NCBI GenBank assembly: GCA_018857735.1
Contig: JABMCL010000883.1
Location: forward strand, 520,001-584,000
Direction: 5' to 3'
Length of the DNA stretch: 64,000 nucleotides
Source: Alviniconcha marisindica
Lineage: Eukaryota; Mollusca; Gastropoda; Provannidae
Shown: positions 1-11,410 of the stretch, piece after piece
Numbering within the stretch: position 1 is the stretch's first letter
Layout of the letters: each line of letters opens with the position of its first letter
The notes under the pieces: generated by a model
Database searches by the model: none
What the model saw: only the letters and a program-made list of their open reading frames with translations
What the model was told of the DNA's origin: nothing
Program-made: the position numbers and the translations under genes

Positions 1-4
1 TGTG

Positions 5-57
<53 letters not shown>

Positions 58-87
58 GTTGTGCTGTGTGTGTGTGTGTGTGTGTGG

Positions 88-120
<33 letters not shown>

Positions 121-268
121 GTGTGGCGTGTGTGTGTGTGTGGTGTGGCGTGTGTGTGTCGTGTGTGTTGGGTCTGTGTGGCTCGTGTGTGCTGTGTGTG
201 TGTGGGGTGTGTGTGTGGGTATCTGTGGGAACGGGGCGTTGGTCGTGTGTGTGGTGTGTGGTGTGGAC
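1..268. repeat. (GT)n microsatellite, interrupted
   Basis: An almost pure GT run fills the first 120 bases. It then decays into GT blocks broken by GGC, CGTG and TTGG. It is cut by the window start, so its true length is unknown. Short valine/cysteine open frames across it are repeat artefacts. Confidence 0.97.
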
Positions 269-445
269 ACAGCGGTCAGTACCGGTCCAGTCGACCACCA
301 CTGGCGGTTCCCTCGCTAAACACAGCGGCCCAACTGCTGATCCACTTTCTCGGCAGCCGGCAGCGTGCGGAGCGGGAGTCAGTCTGTAAGGAAACGGAGC
401 GGGCCCCTCTCCTGTCTTAAATCAGGGCCAGCGCACGCGCTCTGA

Positions 446-604
446 GTGGGGGGTGGGGGGGGGGGGGGGGTAGGGGGGGCTAAGGAAAACAAGACGGCAA
501 ATCCCTGTACCTCACGTCCTGCCTTCCTGTGGCTGGGTGCGGGGGCTAGGGAGTGGGGTGGGGGGAGGGGCCTGGGGGGGTGGGGGGGGGGGGGGGTCCG
601 GGGC
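446..604. repeat. G-run low-complexity tracts
   Basis: Two blocks of long G homopolymers (about 448-479 and 546-596) flank about 65 bases of ordinary sequence. Several runs of four or more G lie close together on the plus strand, so G-quadruplex formation is plausible. Homopolymer lengths are probably unreliable. Confidence 0.9.
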
Positions 605-960
605 CGGAGTCGATAGAGGACGAGGGAAATGGAACGCGTGGCTTTCTTCGCCCTCTTTGAGTTTAGCAGCAGTAAACCGTTCAAATAAGCCTTCAACGTG
701 ACGTCACAGTCGTTACCAGTGCCACCCTCTCCTCTTTATATCACGTGACGACGTATCTGCCAATCCCTGTGCAGCGTCCGTCCAGTTTAAGCGGCCCTGT
801 CTACATTTCTTGGCACTTTGTTCTTAGCCAGCTGAAGCTGTTCAGTCTGTATCCGTTCATTCTTTATGATAAGGACGCTGTGAAAGTCCTCTCGTGGAAA
901 CAACAGCCACAAATAAAGCTGGCAGTGCACTTCAAACGACACTGTAATCGTTTGGTGTCC
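605..960. other. Unique sequence, no gene recognised
   Basis: Non-repetitive sequence between the G-runs and a LINE-type tail. A 74-codon plus-strand frame (745-969) and overlapping minus-strand frames have no recognisable motif and run into the repeat tail, so I do not call them genes. Confidence 0.6.
699..748 (+). promoter_or_regulatory. CRE / TATA / E-box cluster, possible promoter
   Basis: A perfect CRE palindrome TGACGTCA (699-706) is followed by TTTATA (735-740) and the palindrome TCACGTGA (741-748). The spacing resembles a small core promoter, but no convincing coding exon follows within the next 300 bases. Chance occurrence is quite possible. Confidence 0.2.
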
Positions 961-1044
961 AAACTGTAAAGCGCTCGCGAGCCCATAAAAACACATTCTC
1001 TGGGAAATGGCGCTATAGAAAATTGCTTCATTAATATTATTGTT
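961..1044 (+). mobile_element. Decayed LINE/SINE 3' tail
   Basis: The segment carries GTAAAGCGCT, then AATGGCGCTATAGAA, then an AT-rich end with ATTATTATTG. That order is typical of the 3' ends of CR1/L2-type LINEs and the SINEs that use them. The GCGCTATAGAA core recurs at the 3' end of the SINE near 26.76 kb. A minisatellite starts about 40 bases downstream. Confidence 0.55.
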
Positions 1045-1081
1045 AGCAACAGACAAGGGCTTGGCACGAGTACATTGTCGT

Positions 1082-2257
1082 CTTGCTACAAGGGGAACAC
1101 CATGAGAATGAACTTGCTGTGGGTACCTTGACTACAAGGGGGACACCATGAGAATGAACTCGCTGTGGGTACTTTGACTACAAGGGGGACACCATGAGAA
1201 TGAACTTGCTGTGGGTACTTTGACTACAAGACACCATGAGAATGAACTTGCTGTGGGTACTTTGACTACAAGACACCATGAGAATGAACTTGCTGTGGCT
1301 ACTTTGGCTACAAGGGGGACACTATTAGAATGAACTTGCTGTGGGTACTTTGACTACAAGGGGGAAACTATGAAAATGAACGTGCTGTAGGTACTTTGAC
1401 TACAAGGGGGACACTATTAGAATGAACTTGCTGTGGCTACTTTGACTACAAGGGGGACACTATTAGAACGAACTTGCTGTGGATACTTTGACAACAAGGG
1501 GGACACTATGAGAATGAACTTGTTGTGGGTACTTTGACTACAAGGGGGACAGTATTAGAATGAACTTGCTGTGGCTACTTTGACTGCAAGGGGAACACTA
1601 TGACAATGAACTTGCTGTGGGTACTTTGACTACAAGGGGGACACTATTAGAATGAACTTGCTGTGGGTACTTTGACTACAAGACTCCATGAGAATGAACT
1701 GAACTCGCTGTGGGTACTTTGACTACAAGACACCATGAGAATGAACTGAACTCGCTGTGGGTACTTTGATTACAAGACACCATGAGAATGAACTGAACTC
1801 GCTGTGGGTACTTTGATTACAAGACACCATGAGAATGAACTGAACTCGCTGTGGGTACTTTGATTACAAGACACCATGAGAATGAACTTGTTATGGGTAC
1901 TTTTGACTACAGGGGGGACACCATGAGAATGAACTCGCTGTGGGTACTTTGACTACAAGACACCACGAGAATGAACTTGCTGTGGGCACTTTGACTACAA
2001 AGGGGACACCATGAGAATGAACTTGCTGTGGGTACCTTGACTACAAGGGGGACACTATTAGAATGAACTTGTTGTGAGTACCTTGACTACAAGGGGGACA
2101 CCATGAGAATGAACTCGCTGTGGGTACTTTGACTACAAGGGGGACACCATGAGAATGAACTCGCTGTGGGTACTTTGTCAACAAGGGGGACACTATTAGA
2201 ATGAACTTGCTGTGGGTACTTTGATTACAAGGGGGACACTATGAGAATGAACTTGCT
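1082..2257. repeat. 46-bp minisatellite (about 26 copies)
   Basis: Each unit contains GAGAATGAACTTGCTGTGGG and CTTTGACTACAAGGGGGAC. Unit length is mostly 46 bp. A 42-bp variant lacks four G, and a 47-bp variant carries a GAACTGAACTCG expansion and forms a contiguous block at about 1,685-1,860. The array starts just after a LINE-type tail. Confidence 0.96.
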
Positions 2258-2857
2258 TACTTACTTCCCCTTTCTCATATTAGTATCTGTTTCCAGATCT
2301 TCTTTTATATTGCAATATTTTCTTCTGTCCGTGTTTCCATCACATTGTTCAACGTAGAGCGCTTTGCGTTTTGGGCAACATTAGGCACTTCTACACACAC
2401 AAATAAATGTCTGGTTTGTATTATATTCCTATTAATAAAACCATTGACGTACTGGCCAGTTCATTACAGCTTTTTCAGCAAGCAAATACCCACATTCTAG
2501 TATATCTCCTCAAAATGAGAGATTTATGTGTGTTGCTGTTGTAGTTGTTTCTGTTATTGTTTCTTTGGGTTTTGTTGTTGTTTGTTTTTCGTTAGTCGAT
2601 AAGTGGCCGTGAAAGGTTAATCTTCACAAACGGGATCCTTCCTCCGCTAGGTTGCTTTCACAGTCTTAATTATCAGTACCCAAACCTTTCGGAGGGCGCT
2701 GACCGCGTCGGTGGACAGCTGCGCGGAGATAAAGTGTACCCCTTCAGTGGCGTAACCAAATCTGGCAGAGTGTGCAGCAAAGTGCCGGAAAGCGATGCTC
2801 GGAGTGTGCGACTACACTTTCATCAATGCTTCAATATTATGTCAAAAACATATTAGA
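2258..2857. other. Unique AT-rich spacer with possible LINE tail
   Basis: No gene is seen. At 2,353-2,410 the string GTAGAGCGCTTTG, followed by TTAGGCACTT and AATAAATG, resembles a second decayed LINE 3' tail. A T/G-rich stretch (2,525-2,600) follows. The last 150 bases are more CpG-rich and featureless. Confidence 0.5.
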
Positions 2858-3231
2858 GGACACCAACAGCAGGAAGACATCAGATCAAAACACAAAACAA
2901 ATTATTGGACATAGCTAGTCCAACAGCAGGAAGACATCAGATCAAACCGCAAAACAGATTGTTGGACATAGGTAGTCCAACAGCAGGAAGACATCAGATC
3001 AAACCACAAAACAGATTATTGGACATAGGTAGTCCAACAGCAGGAAGACATCAGATCAAACCACAAAACAGATTGTTGGACATAGCTAGTCCAACAGCAG
3101 GAAGACATCAGATCAAACCACAAAGCAGATTGTTGGACATAGTTAGTCCAACAGCAGGAAGACATCAGATCAAACCACAAAGCAGATTGTTGGACATAGT
3201 TAGTCCAACAGCAGGAAGACACCAGATCAAA
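2858..3231. repeat. 57-bp minisatellite (about 6.6 copies)
   Basis: Units contain AACAGCAGGAAGACATCAGA and a small dyad (TTGGAC, seven bases, GTCCAA) that could form a hairpin in every copy. Because 57 is a multiple of three, both strands stay open and show a 19-residue peptide repeat. I regard that as an artefact. Confidence 0.95.
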
Positions 3232-3325
3232 GAAGTGAGACACTGTGACAGCTGTATGTTCTCAGCGGACTGAACCGTAATGTCCGCGTCGTCGGGCCTA
3301 ACCTGGGACACAGTTCCAACCAGAC

Positions 3326-3900
3326 TACAGTGAACTACATCACTGCACAGCAACATACATTGATCTACAGTTACCCACAATGACCTACGGCAACATACAT
3401 TGATCTACAGTGACCCACGGTGACCTACGGCAACATACATTGATCTACAGTGACCCACAGTGACCTACGGCAACATACATTGACCTACAGTGACCCACGG
3501 TGACCTACGGCAACATACATTGACCTACAGTGACCCACGGTGACCTACGGCAACATACATTGATCTACAGTGACCCACGGTGACCTAGGGCAACATACAT
3601 TGATCTACAGTGACCCACGGTGACCTAGGGCAACATACATTGATCTACAGTGACCCACGGTGACCTAGGGCAACATACATTGATCTACAGTGACCCACGG
3701 TGACCTAGGGCAACATACATTGATCTACAGTGACCCACGGTGACCTGGGGCAACATACATTGATCTACAGTGACCCACAGTGACCTACGGCAACATACAT
3801 TGATCTACAGTGACCCACAGTGACCTACGGAAACATACACTGATCTACAGTGACCCACAGTGACCTACGGCAACATACATTGATCTACAGTGACCCGCAG
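3326..3900. repeat. 40-bp minisatellite (about 14 copies)
   Basis: The unit contains CAACATACATTGATCTACAG and two TGACC-type submotifs (TGACCCACGG, TGACCTACGG), so it may itself derive from a roughly 10-bp duplication. Copies are highly similar in the middle (GACCTAGGG variant block 3,580-3,720) and degenerate at both edges. Confidence 0.95.
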
Positions 3901-4170
3901 AGATGTAAGGTGACAGTCAGTGATACGCAGTAACTTGACACAGTACCGACAGTCCCCACTTGTTTTGCATTTCCCCGGGGACTGTTCATTGTGGGGTGGC
4001 GAGATCTGAGGTCACCAGTACTCGTGCTGTCAACGGCCCACTCTTTCTCATCGCCCCACTGTTAGTCCGTTAGTCCCTGGGTTAGATCGTTAGTCCCAGA
4101 ACGCACGTAGGTCGTAACACAGACCTCTTGGGGTTGTCTCCAGTGCTCGGCCAGTCAAGGGTCAGGTGTT

Positions 4171-4303
4171 TGTTAGAATCCCAGAGTACACGTAGTCTTT
4201 GTTAGGATCCCAGAGTACACGTAGTCTTTGTTAGGATCCCAGAGTACACGTAGTCTTTGTTAGAATCCAAGAGTATATTTAGTCTTTGTTAGAATCCCAG
4301 AGT
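4171..4303. repeat. 29-bp minisatellite (4.6 copies)
   Basis: The unit contains TGTTAGAATCCCAGAGTACA followed by CGTAGTCTT. The third and fourth copies differ by single bases. It lies directly before a GT microsatellite. Confidence 0.93.
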
Positions 4304-4316
4304 GCCCTTATTCGGG

Positions 4317-4321
4317 GTGTG

Positions 4322-4397
<76 letters not shown>
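4317..4397. repeat. (GT)n microsatellite
   Basis: About 80 bp of nearly uninterrupted GT repeat on the plus strand between a short minisatellite and a LINE remnant. Confidence 0.97.
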
Positions 4398-4398
<1 letters not shown>

Positions 4399-4554
4399 AA
4401 AGGTGTGTATACAGAAACGCATAATGCCTTTAAGAGCTTATGTGCCCTAAATGCTGTTTTATCTGCGATGTGTTTATGATGTTGTGACTGGCATGATGTT
4501 CTAGTTGACGTTGTGTTTTGATTGACGTGATGTTCTGATAGACCTGTTGTGAGT

Positions 4555-5455
4555 GACATGTACTCAGTTGGTCAGACTCTCTCCATGCAGGATCAAATCT
4601 GCAATGTTTGTCGCGCCTCTTGTCTTGAATTGTGCAAGTCTGTCCGACTGTACCTCTCAAACGGTACTTCGCCAAGACTTGTCGCCGCTTTTATGACCTC
4701 CCGTCTTGATGACTACACATCGTCCTGCCCGGTCTTTTGTGGCACAGGCCGACTGCAGAGCGTTCAGAACAGTGCAGCACGCCTCGTTCTGGATTCTCCT
4801 TCTTCCTTTTTACTTAAGTCTTTTCACATACATGATATTAGACCGATCTTACGATTATCGAGATAGCAACATATGTCAACAAAATTACACCGAAACAACA
4901 ACAGATTTGGCGAATTTTTAAAAAGAAATGAAAACGAAAGTGAACAAACGTTATTACACCACCGTTAAATGAACTGAATTGGCTGCCTGTACAACGTGGC
5001 AACTTCCGCAATACAGTTCCGTCTTACCTTCCAGCTTCGCTCTGCTCGCATCAAACTTCAATCCTCAAGCGAGAAGCTTTTGAATATTCCAAAGCATAAT
5101 TTGAAATGTTTTGGTCAGCGCTCGTTCAGTTTCATCGCTCCATCCGTCTGGAATTCGCTGTCAGACCGTCTGCGAAATCTCCGCACTCTGTCTGAGTTCA
5201 AAACGCAGATCAAGACTTTCCTCTTTAGACGTCTTTTCACACACTATAGGCAGACCACCCCTGTGACCATCGATTATGTGGAAGTTAACGTATATGCATG
5301 TGCGTCACTGGTGTGTGATAGCGCATGGAATTTGTCTTTCGCAAAAGGATTTGTGCTCGATAAGAGCTGTCCAGTATTACTATAGTTATTTCATCCTTTC
5401 ACTGCCATGCTTACCACCGTGTCACTCGGAAAACGACCAATAAAAGTATCAAATC
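4555..5455 (+). mobile_element. Broken CR1/L2-type LINE, C-terminal RT region
   Basis: Translation in shifting frames gives ICNVCRASC, SRLDDYTSS, LQSVQNSAARLVL (about 4,600-4,800), then LNELNWLPVQ (about 4,975-5,000), then FGQRSFSFIAPSVWNSL and FKTQIKTFLFRRLF (about 5,110-5,240). These are the ordered landmarks downstream of the palm domain of CR1/L2-group reverse transcriptases. A roughly 130-bp AT-rich insertion separates the first two blocks, and part of the middle is deleted. Degenerate 3' sequence with CCAATAAAAG follows near 5,435. It has several frame breaks and is surely non-functional. Confidence 0.85.
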
Positions 5456-6492
5456 TGACATCATCAAGGCTTTTTTCCTCTTTTGCATGAGCACTTGAAA
5501 GGACTTCATTATAATGCACAGTATTGAAAGTAGCTATGTTACAGGACCATGAAATATAATGTTTTCAGGCGTGTATGGGTGCACTTTTGAGCCCGGAAAT
5601 GTTACAGGCTGTGGCAATGAAGGTGGTATTATTATGCTTTTGTCAGTGACAAGATATTGTGCCTGCATGGCGTTGTGTTTTCACTGACGTGACATTTGGA
5701 TGGAGGTCGCAAGCAGAGTGTGTATCGCAGCTACAACTCCTGACACATCCAGAATAGGAAATGGTTTCCACTGAACGCTGGAACTGACTGATGAAATGAA
5801 AGGCTGTCCTAGGACCAGAATCCTTACCGACGAGACTTAATCTAACCCTAAGCTAGGCCGTCATGAGCGGAAGGTCTCTGAGGGTCGTGCACTTGTTCAA
5901 TGCTTTGTCTGTTGGACCCACCTCTCCTCGTGCAATGCCGGGGACCGTCTGCCTGGAGTTCAGTACAACAGTCCTTCTTCTGCAGCCCCCACCCCACCCC
6001 CCACCCCAACCCAACCCCCAGTGACAGTGGATATCAGCTGTATTACGTCCTAATGCCGATAAAGAATCGGTTTCTCTTCCCTCAAACTGCACAGAATTGG
6101 TTTCTGTCGTTGTAGCGGGGAAGATGGATGGTCCCCTCTTCATTCCAACAACATGTCCCGGCTCTCTCTCTCTCTGTCTGATGAAGAATGATCCCTCTTC
6201 ATTCTTGCCGCCGCGTGACGCGACCTTTGTGTCGCTACAAGACCTGAAACATGCTTCCTGGCGCACGTTCTGACGCTTCATTTGAATAAGAACCCGGCGC
6301 TTTTCCGGACCAATCAATAAAGCTTTTGCTCCGCCTGCTGGCCTGCCGACCAATCAATAAAGCCTTTGCTCGGTGAGGTAGGGCGTGTTGCAAACAACAG
6401 CGTGCATATGCATAAAATAAGCAGCACATCAAATCAGGGCAATTAGAGCAGCGGTTGTCCGATCCAGAGTGCTGAGTAGACGCCTCTTCCGA
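5456..6492. other. Unique spacer, small duplication, no gene
   Basis: No gene is recognised. A C-rich stretch of short CCCCACCCC-type runs lies at 5,980-6,020. Two tandem copies of a roughly 43-bp segment containing ACCAATCAATAAAGC occur at 6,308-6,376. Each carries a CCAAT box and an AATAAA motif. A 166-codon minus-strand frame here has no family signature and no coherent exon structure. Confidence 0.55.
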
Positions 6493-7016
6493 TGTGGGCT
6501 TCGTTCGGCAATGGCTGCATGTGCAAAGACTGCTCAATGTGGGTTCGTCCTAAAAGTCTGCAATGGTTTGTGCAGACTGCTCAGTGTGGGTTCGTCCTAA
6601 AAGTCTGCAATGGCTGCATGTGCAAAATTGCTCAATGTGGGGTTCGTCCTAAAAGTCTGCAATGGTTGGTGTAGATTGCTCAATGTGGGTTCGTCCTAAA
6701 AGACTGCAATGGTTGGTGTAGATTGCTCAATGTGGGTTCTTCCTAAAAGTCGCAAAATTGCTCAATGTGGGGTTCGTCCTAAAAGTCTGCAATGGTTTGT
6801 GCAGACTGCTCAGTGTGGGTTCGTCCTAAAAGTCTGCAACGGTTTGTGCAGATTGCTCAATGTGGGTTCGTCCTAAAAGTCTGCAATGGCTGCATGTGCA
6901 AAGATTGCTCAATGTGGGTTCGTCCTAAAAGTCTGCAATGGCTGCATGTGCAAAGATTGCTCAATGTGGGTTCGTCCTAAAAGTCTGCAATGGCTGCATG
7001 TGCAAAGATTGCTCAA
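6493..7016. repeat. 52-bp minisatellite (about 10 copies)
   Basis: The unit contains GGTTCGTCCTAAAAGTCTGC followed by AATGGCTGCATGTGCAAAGA. A shorter variant carries GGTTTGTGCAGA or GGTTGGTGTAGA in place of the GCTGCATG segment. The last three units, each with the GCTGCATG form, are the most alike, suggesting recent amplification at the right side. Confidence 0.95.
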
Positions 7017-7100
7017 GTAACAGTCATAAAGGAATCCCTAAGCGGAGACTCGAGTTGTCCGGAAAATGTCGACAATGTACAAATATTTTTGTTTGCAGGC

Positions 7101-7350
7101 TGTTCCGTCTGCCTGTTCCATCAGTCAGTTCCATCTGTCTGTTCCATCAATCAGTGCTATCTGTCTGTTCCATCAGTCTGTTCCATCCGTCTGTTTCACC
7201 AGTCTGTTCCGTCTGTCTGTTCCACACGTCTACGTCTGTTTCATCAGTCTGTTCCATCCGTCTGTTCCATACGTCTGTTTCATCAGTCTGTTGCATACGT
7301 CTGTTCCATTAGTATGTTCCATACGTCTGTTCCATCAATCTGTTTCTGTG
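7101..7350. repeat. 13-bp minisatellite (about 19 copies)
   Basis: The basic unit is TGTTCCATCAGTC, with frequent CCGTC, ACGTC and ATTAG variants. Since 13 is not a multiple of three, all three plus frames read through with Ser/Val/Cys-rich peptides. None is credible as a protein. Confidence 0.93.
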
Positions 7351-7802
7351 TACCGTTTTGCTTGCAGTTTGAGTCTTCAGGGCGCAGCCACGTTGGTTCG
7401 CTGTTTGCTCGTGACGTCACATACACCGAATACTAGACACAAAATGGAAGCACCCACGGCCGTGGTTTCGCGACTTTCAAACATCTTTATTGTTTCTTTG
7501 TTGCGGCGAGTCTTTTTTCTTTTTTTCTTTTAGTCCTTCAGTTCGTGTCGACAGGGCCCATGATGCTCGTTTGCTAGGTGTTCCCTTTAAGCCGGCTTCC
7601 TTGTCTCCTATCTCCCACTGTAAATGCATCCAGCTGCGCACTCCTCCCTTGCCCCAGTGTTCCGTGCAGAACGAGTCAATAAAGGACAAGAGGCACTCAA
7701 ACAGAGTAGCTCGCACACTCCAATTACACTTCCGTCTCTTGTTTATACCGTCGTGGGTTCTTTAACGCGCACAAGCCTTCAACACACAAAACCGTACTAA
7801 GC
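7351..7802. other. Unique spacer, no gene recognised
   Basis: Ordinary sequence with a T-rich tract (about 7,510-7,530) and a plus-strand AATAAA at about 7,678. Frames of 79 to 91 codons on either strand overlap one another and show no motif. Confidence 0.5.
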
Positions 7803-8822
7803 TGACCACACTGAAAATAATGAGAGGGGATTAAAGTCACCACAGTGAGAATCAGGAGAGATGAATAAAGTCACCACAGTGAGAATCAGGAGATATGAAT
7901 AAAGTCACCACAGTGAGAATCAGGAGAGATGAATAAAGTCACCACAGTGAGAATCAGGAGAGATGAATAAAGTCACCACAGTGAGAATCAGGAGAGATGA
8001 AAAAAGTCACCACAGTGAGAATCAGGAGAGATGAATAAAGTCACCACAGTGAGAATCAGGAGAGATGAATAAAGTCACCACAGTGAGAATCAGGAGAGGG
8101 GATTAAAGTCACCACAATGAGAATCAGGAGAGATGAATAAAGTCACCACAGTGAGAATCAGGAGAGATGAATAAAGTCACCACAGTGAGGATCAGGAGAG
8201 ATGAATAAAGTCACCACAGTGAGAATCAGGAGAGGGGATTAAAGTAACCACAGTGAGAATCAGGAGAGATGAATAAAGTCACCACAGTGAGAATCAGGAG
8301 AGGGGATTAAAGTAACCAAAATGAGAATCAGGAGAGATTAATAAAGTCACCACAGTGAGAATCAGGAGAGGGGATTAAAGTCACCACAATGAGAATCAGG
8401 AGAGATTAAAAAAGTCAACACAGTGAGCATCAGGAGAGATGAATAAAGTTACCACAATGAGAATAAGGAGAGATGAATAAAGTCAACACAGTGAGAATGA
8501 GGAGAGATGAATAAAGTCACCACAGTGAGAATCAGGAGAGATGAATAAAGTCACCACAGTCAGAATCAGGAGAGATGAATAAAGTCACCACAGTCAGAAT
8601 CAGGAGAGATGCCTAAAGTCACCACAGTGAGCATCAGGAGAGATGAATAAAGTCACCACAGTGAGAATCAGGAGAGATGAATAAAGTCAACACAGTGAGA
8701 ATCAGGAGAGATGAATAAAGTCACCACAGTGAGAATCAGGAGAGATGAATAAAGTCACCACAGTGAGAATCAGGAGAGATTAAAGTAACCACAGTGAGAA
8801 TCAGGAGAGATGAATAAAGTCG
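7803..8822. repeat. 34-bp minisatellite (about 30 copies), AATAAA in most units
   Basis: The unit contains GATGAATAAAGTCACCACAG followed by TGAGAATCAGGAGA. Most copies carry a plus-strand AATAAA, so the array holds over twenty canonical polyadenylation signals in tandem. A GGGGATTAAAGT variant replaces it in some units. Single-base variants are spread in small runs. Confidence 0.96.
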
Positions 8823-9550
8823 ACAAAGGGGATTACCCCGAAAATTTGCTGGTTTTGTCTTGTCCTAATAAATAGCGTTCTTTTGAACCCTTTATGTGTT
8901 AGGGTCTTCTTTTAGAACGGTAGCAGACATTCCTGTTTCAGTTTTGTTTTTGTTCTTGTAGCCTACAGCGCTGACATACTTAAAATCCCATAAGCAATTT
9001 GAGGACCGCGGCCCGTTCCAGGACGGCAGATCATTCCGAGCTGGTGATCGGTGGGCTGGCGGTGGGTGTGAAGGCGTATGACGGACGAGGCGAGGGTCAT
9101 CTGGAGACAGGTCGGACCGTCTGTCCAGCGGGATGGGCGATTATCCGGCTCTGCATCACTTCTGGCGCAGATCGGATGGTCATGTTTTCCTGATGCCTAC
9201 TGCCCTCCTGCCGGAGATTCATGCCGTCTGTCACGTCCCGCCTGCCGGATGGGGCTGCTGCGCCGCTAGCGGAGATTTGGGAGGGGGGGGGGGATGGGGG
9301 GGGGGACAGATTTAGATACAGGCACTCAATGTCTTCCCGATGGCTTCTCTGGCCTCCTCATCACTCCCAACACTTATTTGTGTGAATGTCCTTACATTTC
9401 TTGGGGGGTGGGGGGGGGGGGGGACCATTTCCCTTGGTTTGTCTGCAATAATCGCCATTCTGGACAATAATAATAATAAAGAGGATTTCTAGAACGTCCA
9501 TCTGCCGCAAAAGGAGGGAGCACAGGGCACTTTACAATAACACTAATAAC
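8823..9550. other. Unique CpG-rich stretch with G-runs
   Basis: Positions 9,000-9,270 are CpG-rich and open in all three plus frames for about 60 codons, with no recognisable domain. G homopolymers follow at 9,281-9,306 and 9,402-9,423, and a short (ATA)n at about 9,466-9,480. No gene is supported. Confidence 0.5.
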
Positions 9551-9587
9551 ACAATCACACACCCACACACACACACACACCACACCA

Positions 9588-9653
<66 letters not shown>

Positions 9654-9657
9654 CACA

Positions 9658-9690
<33 letters not shown>

Positions 9691-9717
9691 ACACCACACA
9701 CACACACACACACACAA
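9551..9717. repeat. (CA)n microsatellite, interrupted
   Basis: About 165 bp of CA repeat on the plus strand, broken by CACC, ATCA and AACACATCA interruptions. Confidence 0.97.
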
Positions 9718-10393
9718 CGCTAAAAAGGCAATATACATTTCCCGACAACAACACTTCCGTCAAGCTTTCTCACTGTGCGCACACTGTTAAACTCACCATA
9801 ATAAACAGTACCACAACAGACTGAATGCAACGGGACGTGACAACGCAGGCTGTCACAAAGAGCACTTACATGTTTTCACTATCCCTTCCCTCAAATGTTT
9901 TCCGTGCGCAGCGATTGTTTTATACTTTGCCATAATAAAGAGTAGAAAAAGATTAATGCCTCACAACGCGGTCCGAGATTCAGTTTTTATAAAGAGTCGT
10001 CAGTGTATCACTGACGACACTCTGTTGAAAATGGTCCTTTATATTCCCGGGGACATGTTTAAAATCGAAATTTTGTTTACACCGGGGTGATCAGTTAAAG
10101 GAGTCCCTTATTTCTGACGACACCCCTGTTGCAATTTGATCCGAGTACGAAACGGTCTTTATGTTAAAATCGATGTTACCCCTGTCACACCGGTCTCAGT
10201 AACGCATTGCCCATTTCTAAGATACGCCGTCTGCAATTTGCAGGGAACAGTTCTTTAGTAGAGTGAGAGGCGTGCGGTTTCCTTCCCCCCGGATCATGGC
10301 GCATTCCCATTTTTCACACAAATCCGCCGTTTTGCCACTCACTAAGTTTCCACACGAAACGGGGCCGTTTAGGTCGGTAAAACAACGGATTTT
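9718..10393. other. Unique spacer with diverged tandem duplication
   Basis: Two diverged copies of a roughly 90-100 bp segment lie at about 10,008-10,100 and 10,115-10,200. Both begin TGACGACAC and contain TTAAAATCGA then ACACCGG. The minus-strand frame at 10,217-10,400 is open but continues into the adjacent array, so I do not call a gene. Confidence 0.5.
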
Positions 10394-10900
10394 GAGAGGA
10401 AAATGGCGGTAAGTTTGGTCAACAATCGGGAGGGGAAAGAGAAGGGGTTGGAGGAAAAGGCGGGAATGGGACAGAAGGGAGTGGAGGAAGATGGTGAATA
10501 GAAGGGATTCGAGAGGAAAATGGCGGTGAGATGGTGAACAGAAGGGAGTGGAGAGAAGGATGGTGAATAGAAGGGAATGGAGAGAAGGTTGGCGGTGAGA
10601 TGGTGAACAGAAGGGAGTGGAGAGAAGGTTGGCGGTGAGATGGTGAACAGAAGGGAGTGGAGAGAAGGTTGGTGGTGACATTGTAAACAAAAGGGAGTGG
10701 AGAGACGGTTAGTGGTGAGATGGTGAACAAAAGGGTGTGGAGAGAAGGTTGGTGAACAGAAGGGAGTGGAGAGAAGGTTGGTGGTGAGATGGTGAACAGA
10801 AGGGAGTGGGGAGAAAGTTGGTGGTGAGATGGTGGACAGAAAGAAGTGGAGAGATATGTGGCAGTGGCACGGTGGACAGAAGGAAGTGGAGAGAAGCGTC
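10394..10900. repeat. 40-bp purine-rich minisatellite (about 12 copies)
   Basis: The unit contains TGGTGAACAGAAGGGAGTGG and AGAGAAGGTTGGCGGTGAGA. The plus strand is about 85 percent purine. The left edge is degenerate and the central copies are nearly identical. Pro/Ser-rich minus-strand frames result from this composition. Confidence 0.94.
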
Positions 10901-11410
10901 ACCAGCTCCATCACTCGCCTGTCTTCCCGCCTCGGCCACTGTCACGTGACCGCGTATCTTTACGAACAGCTGCTCTTCCGGTGTGGGCACTGGTCACGTA
11001 GTGACGAAAACAGTGGCTGACTGCGATCATGGCAGTGGTGACGTGGTGACTAGCACGGCGGGCTGACTGTGATCATGGCAGTGGTGACGTGGTGCATCGC
11101 TGCCACTCTAGATCAACGGTGGAGTCGTTGCCAAGTTCTTGGGCTGTATCCAGCTGATTGCGTTTCTGCCCGTTAGATTTGCTGTACTTTGAGTGAACAA
11201 ACAAGCTTACCAAACAAACTGCGTTCGGTATATGTGCTCTGGGCGCGCGGAAAGTAGATGAGAGAAAACAAGCAAAAACAATCACCTTGAACAATAGCAA
11301 CACGACTCTAAAGAAAGAGAAAGGATCAGTGTCTGCAAACGCCAAGGTCTTTCGGACAATAATCCTTTAACTTTCTGAAAACTGAGTCTTCAAATCTGTT
11401 CACAGTGTGT
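10901..11410. other. Unique spacer with E-box and a 46-bp duplication
   Basis: GTCACGTGAC, a perfect palindrome containing CACGTG, lies at 10,941-10,950. A 46-bp step duplication is visible at 11,015-11,094, with both copies containing GATCATGGCAGTGGTGACGT. No gene is recognised. Confidence 0.5.

Noticed and set aside
1082..2257. CRISPR array
   Set aside because: Units are directly contiguous with no unique spacers, here and in the other 28-40 bp arrays, and the DNA is clearly eukaryotic.
9000..9270. Coding exon in the CpG-rich block
   Set aside because: Open in all three plus frames, as GC-rich DNA often is, but with no splice-bounded segment or motif.
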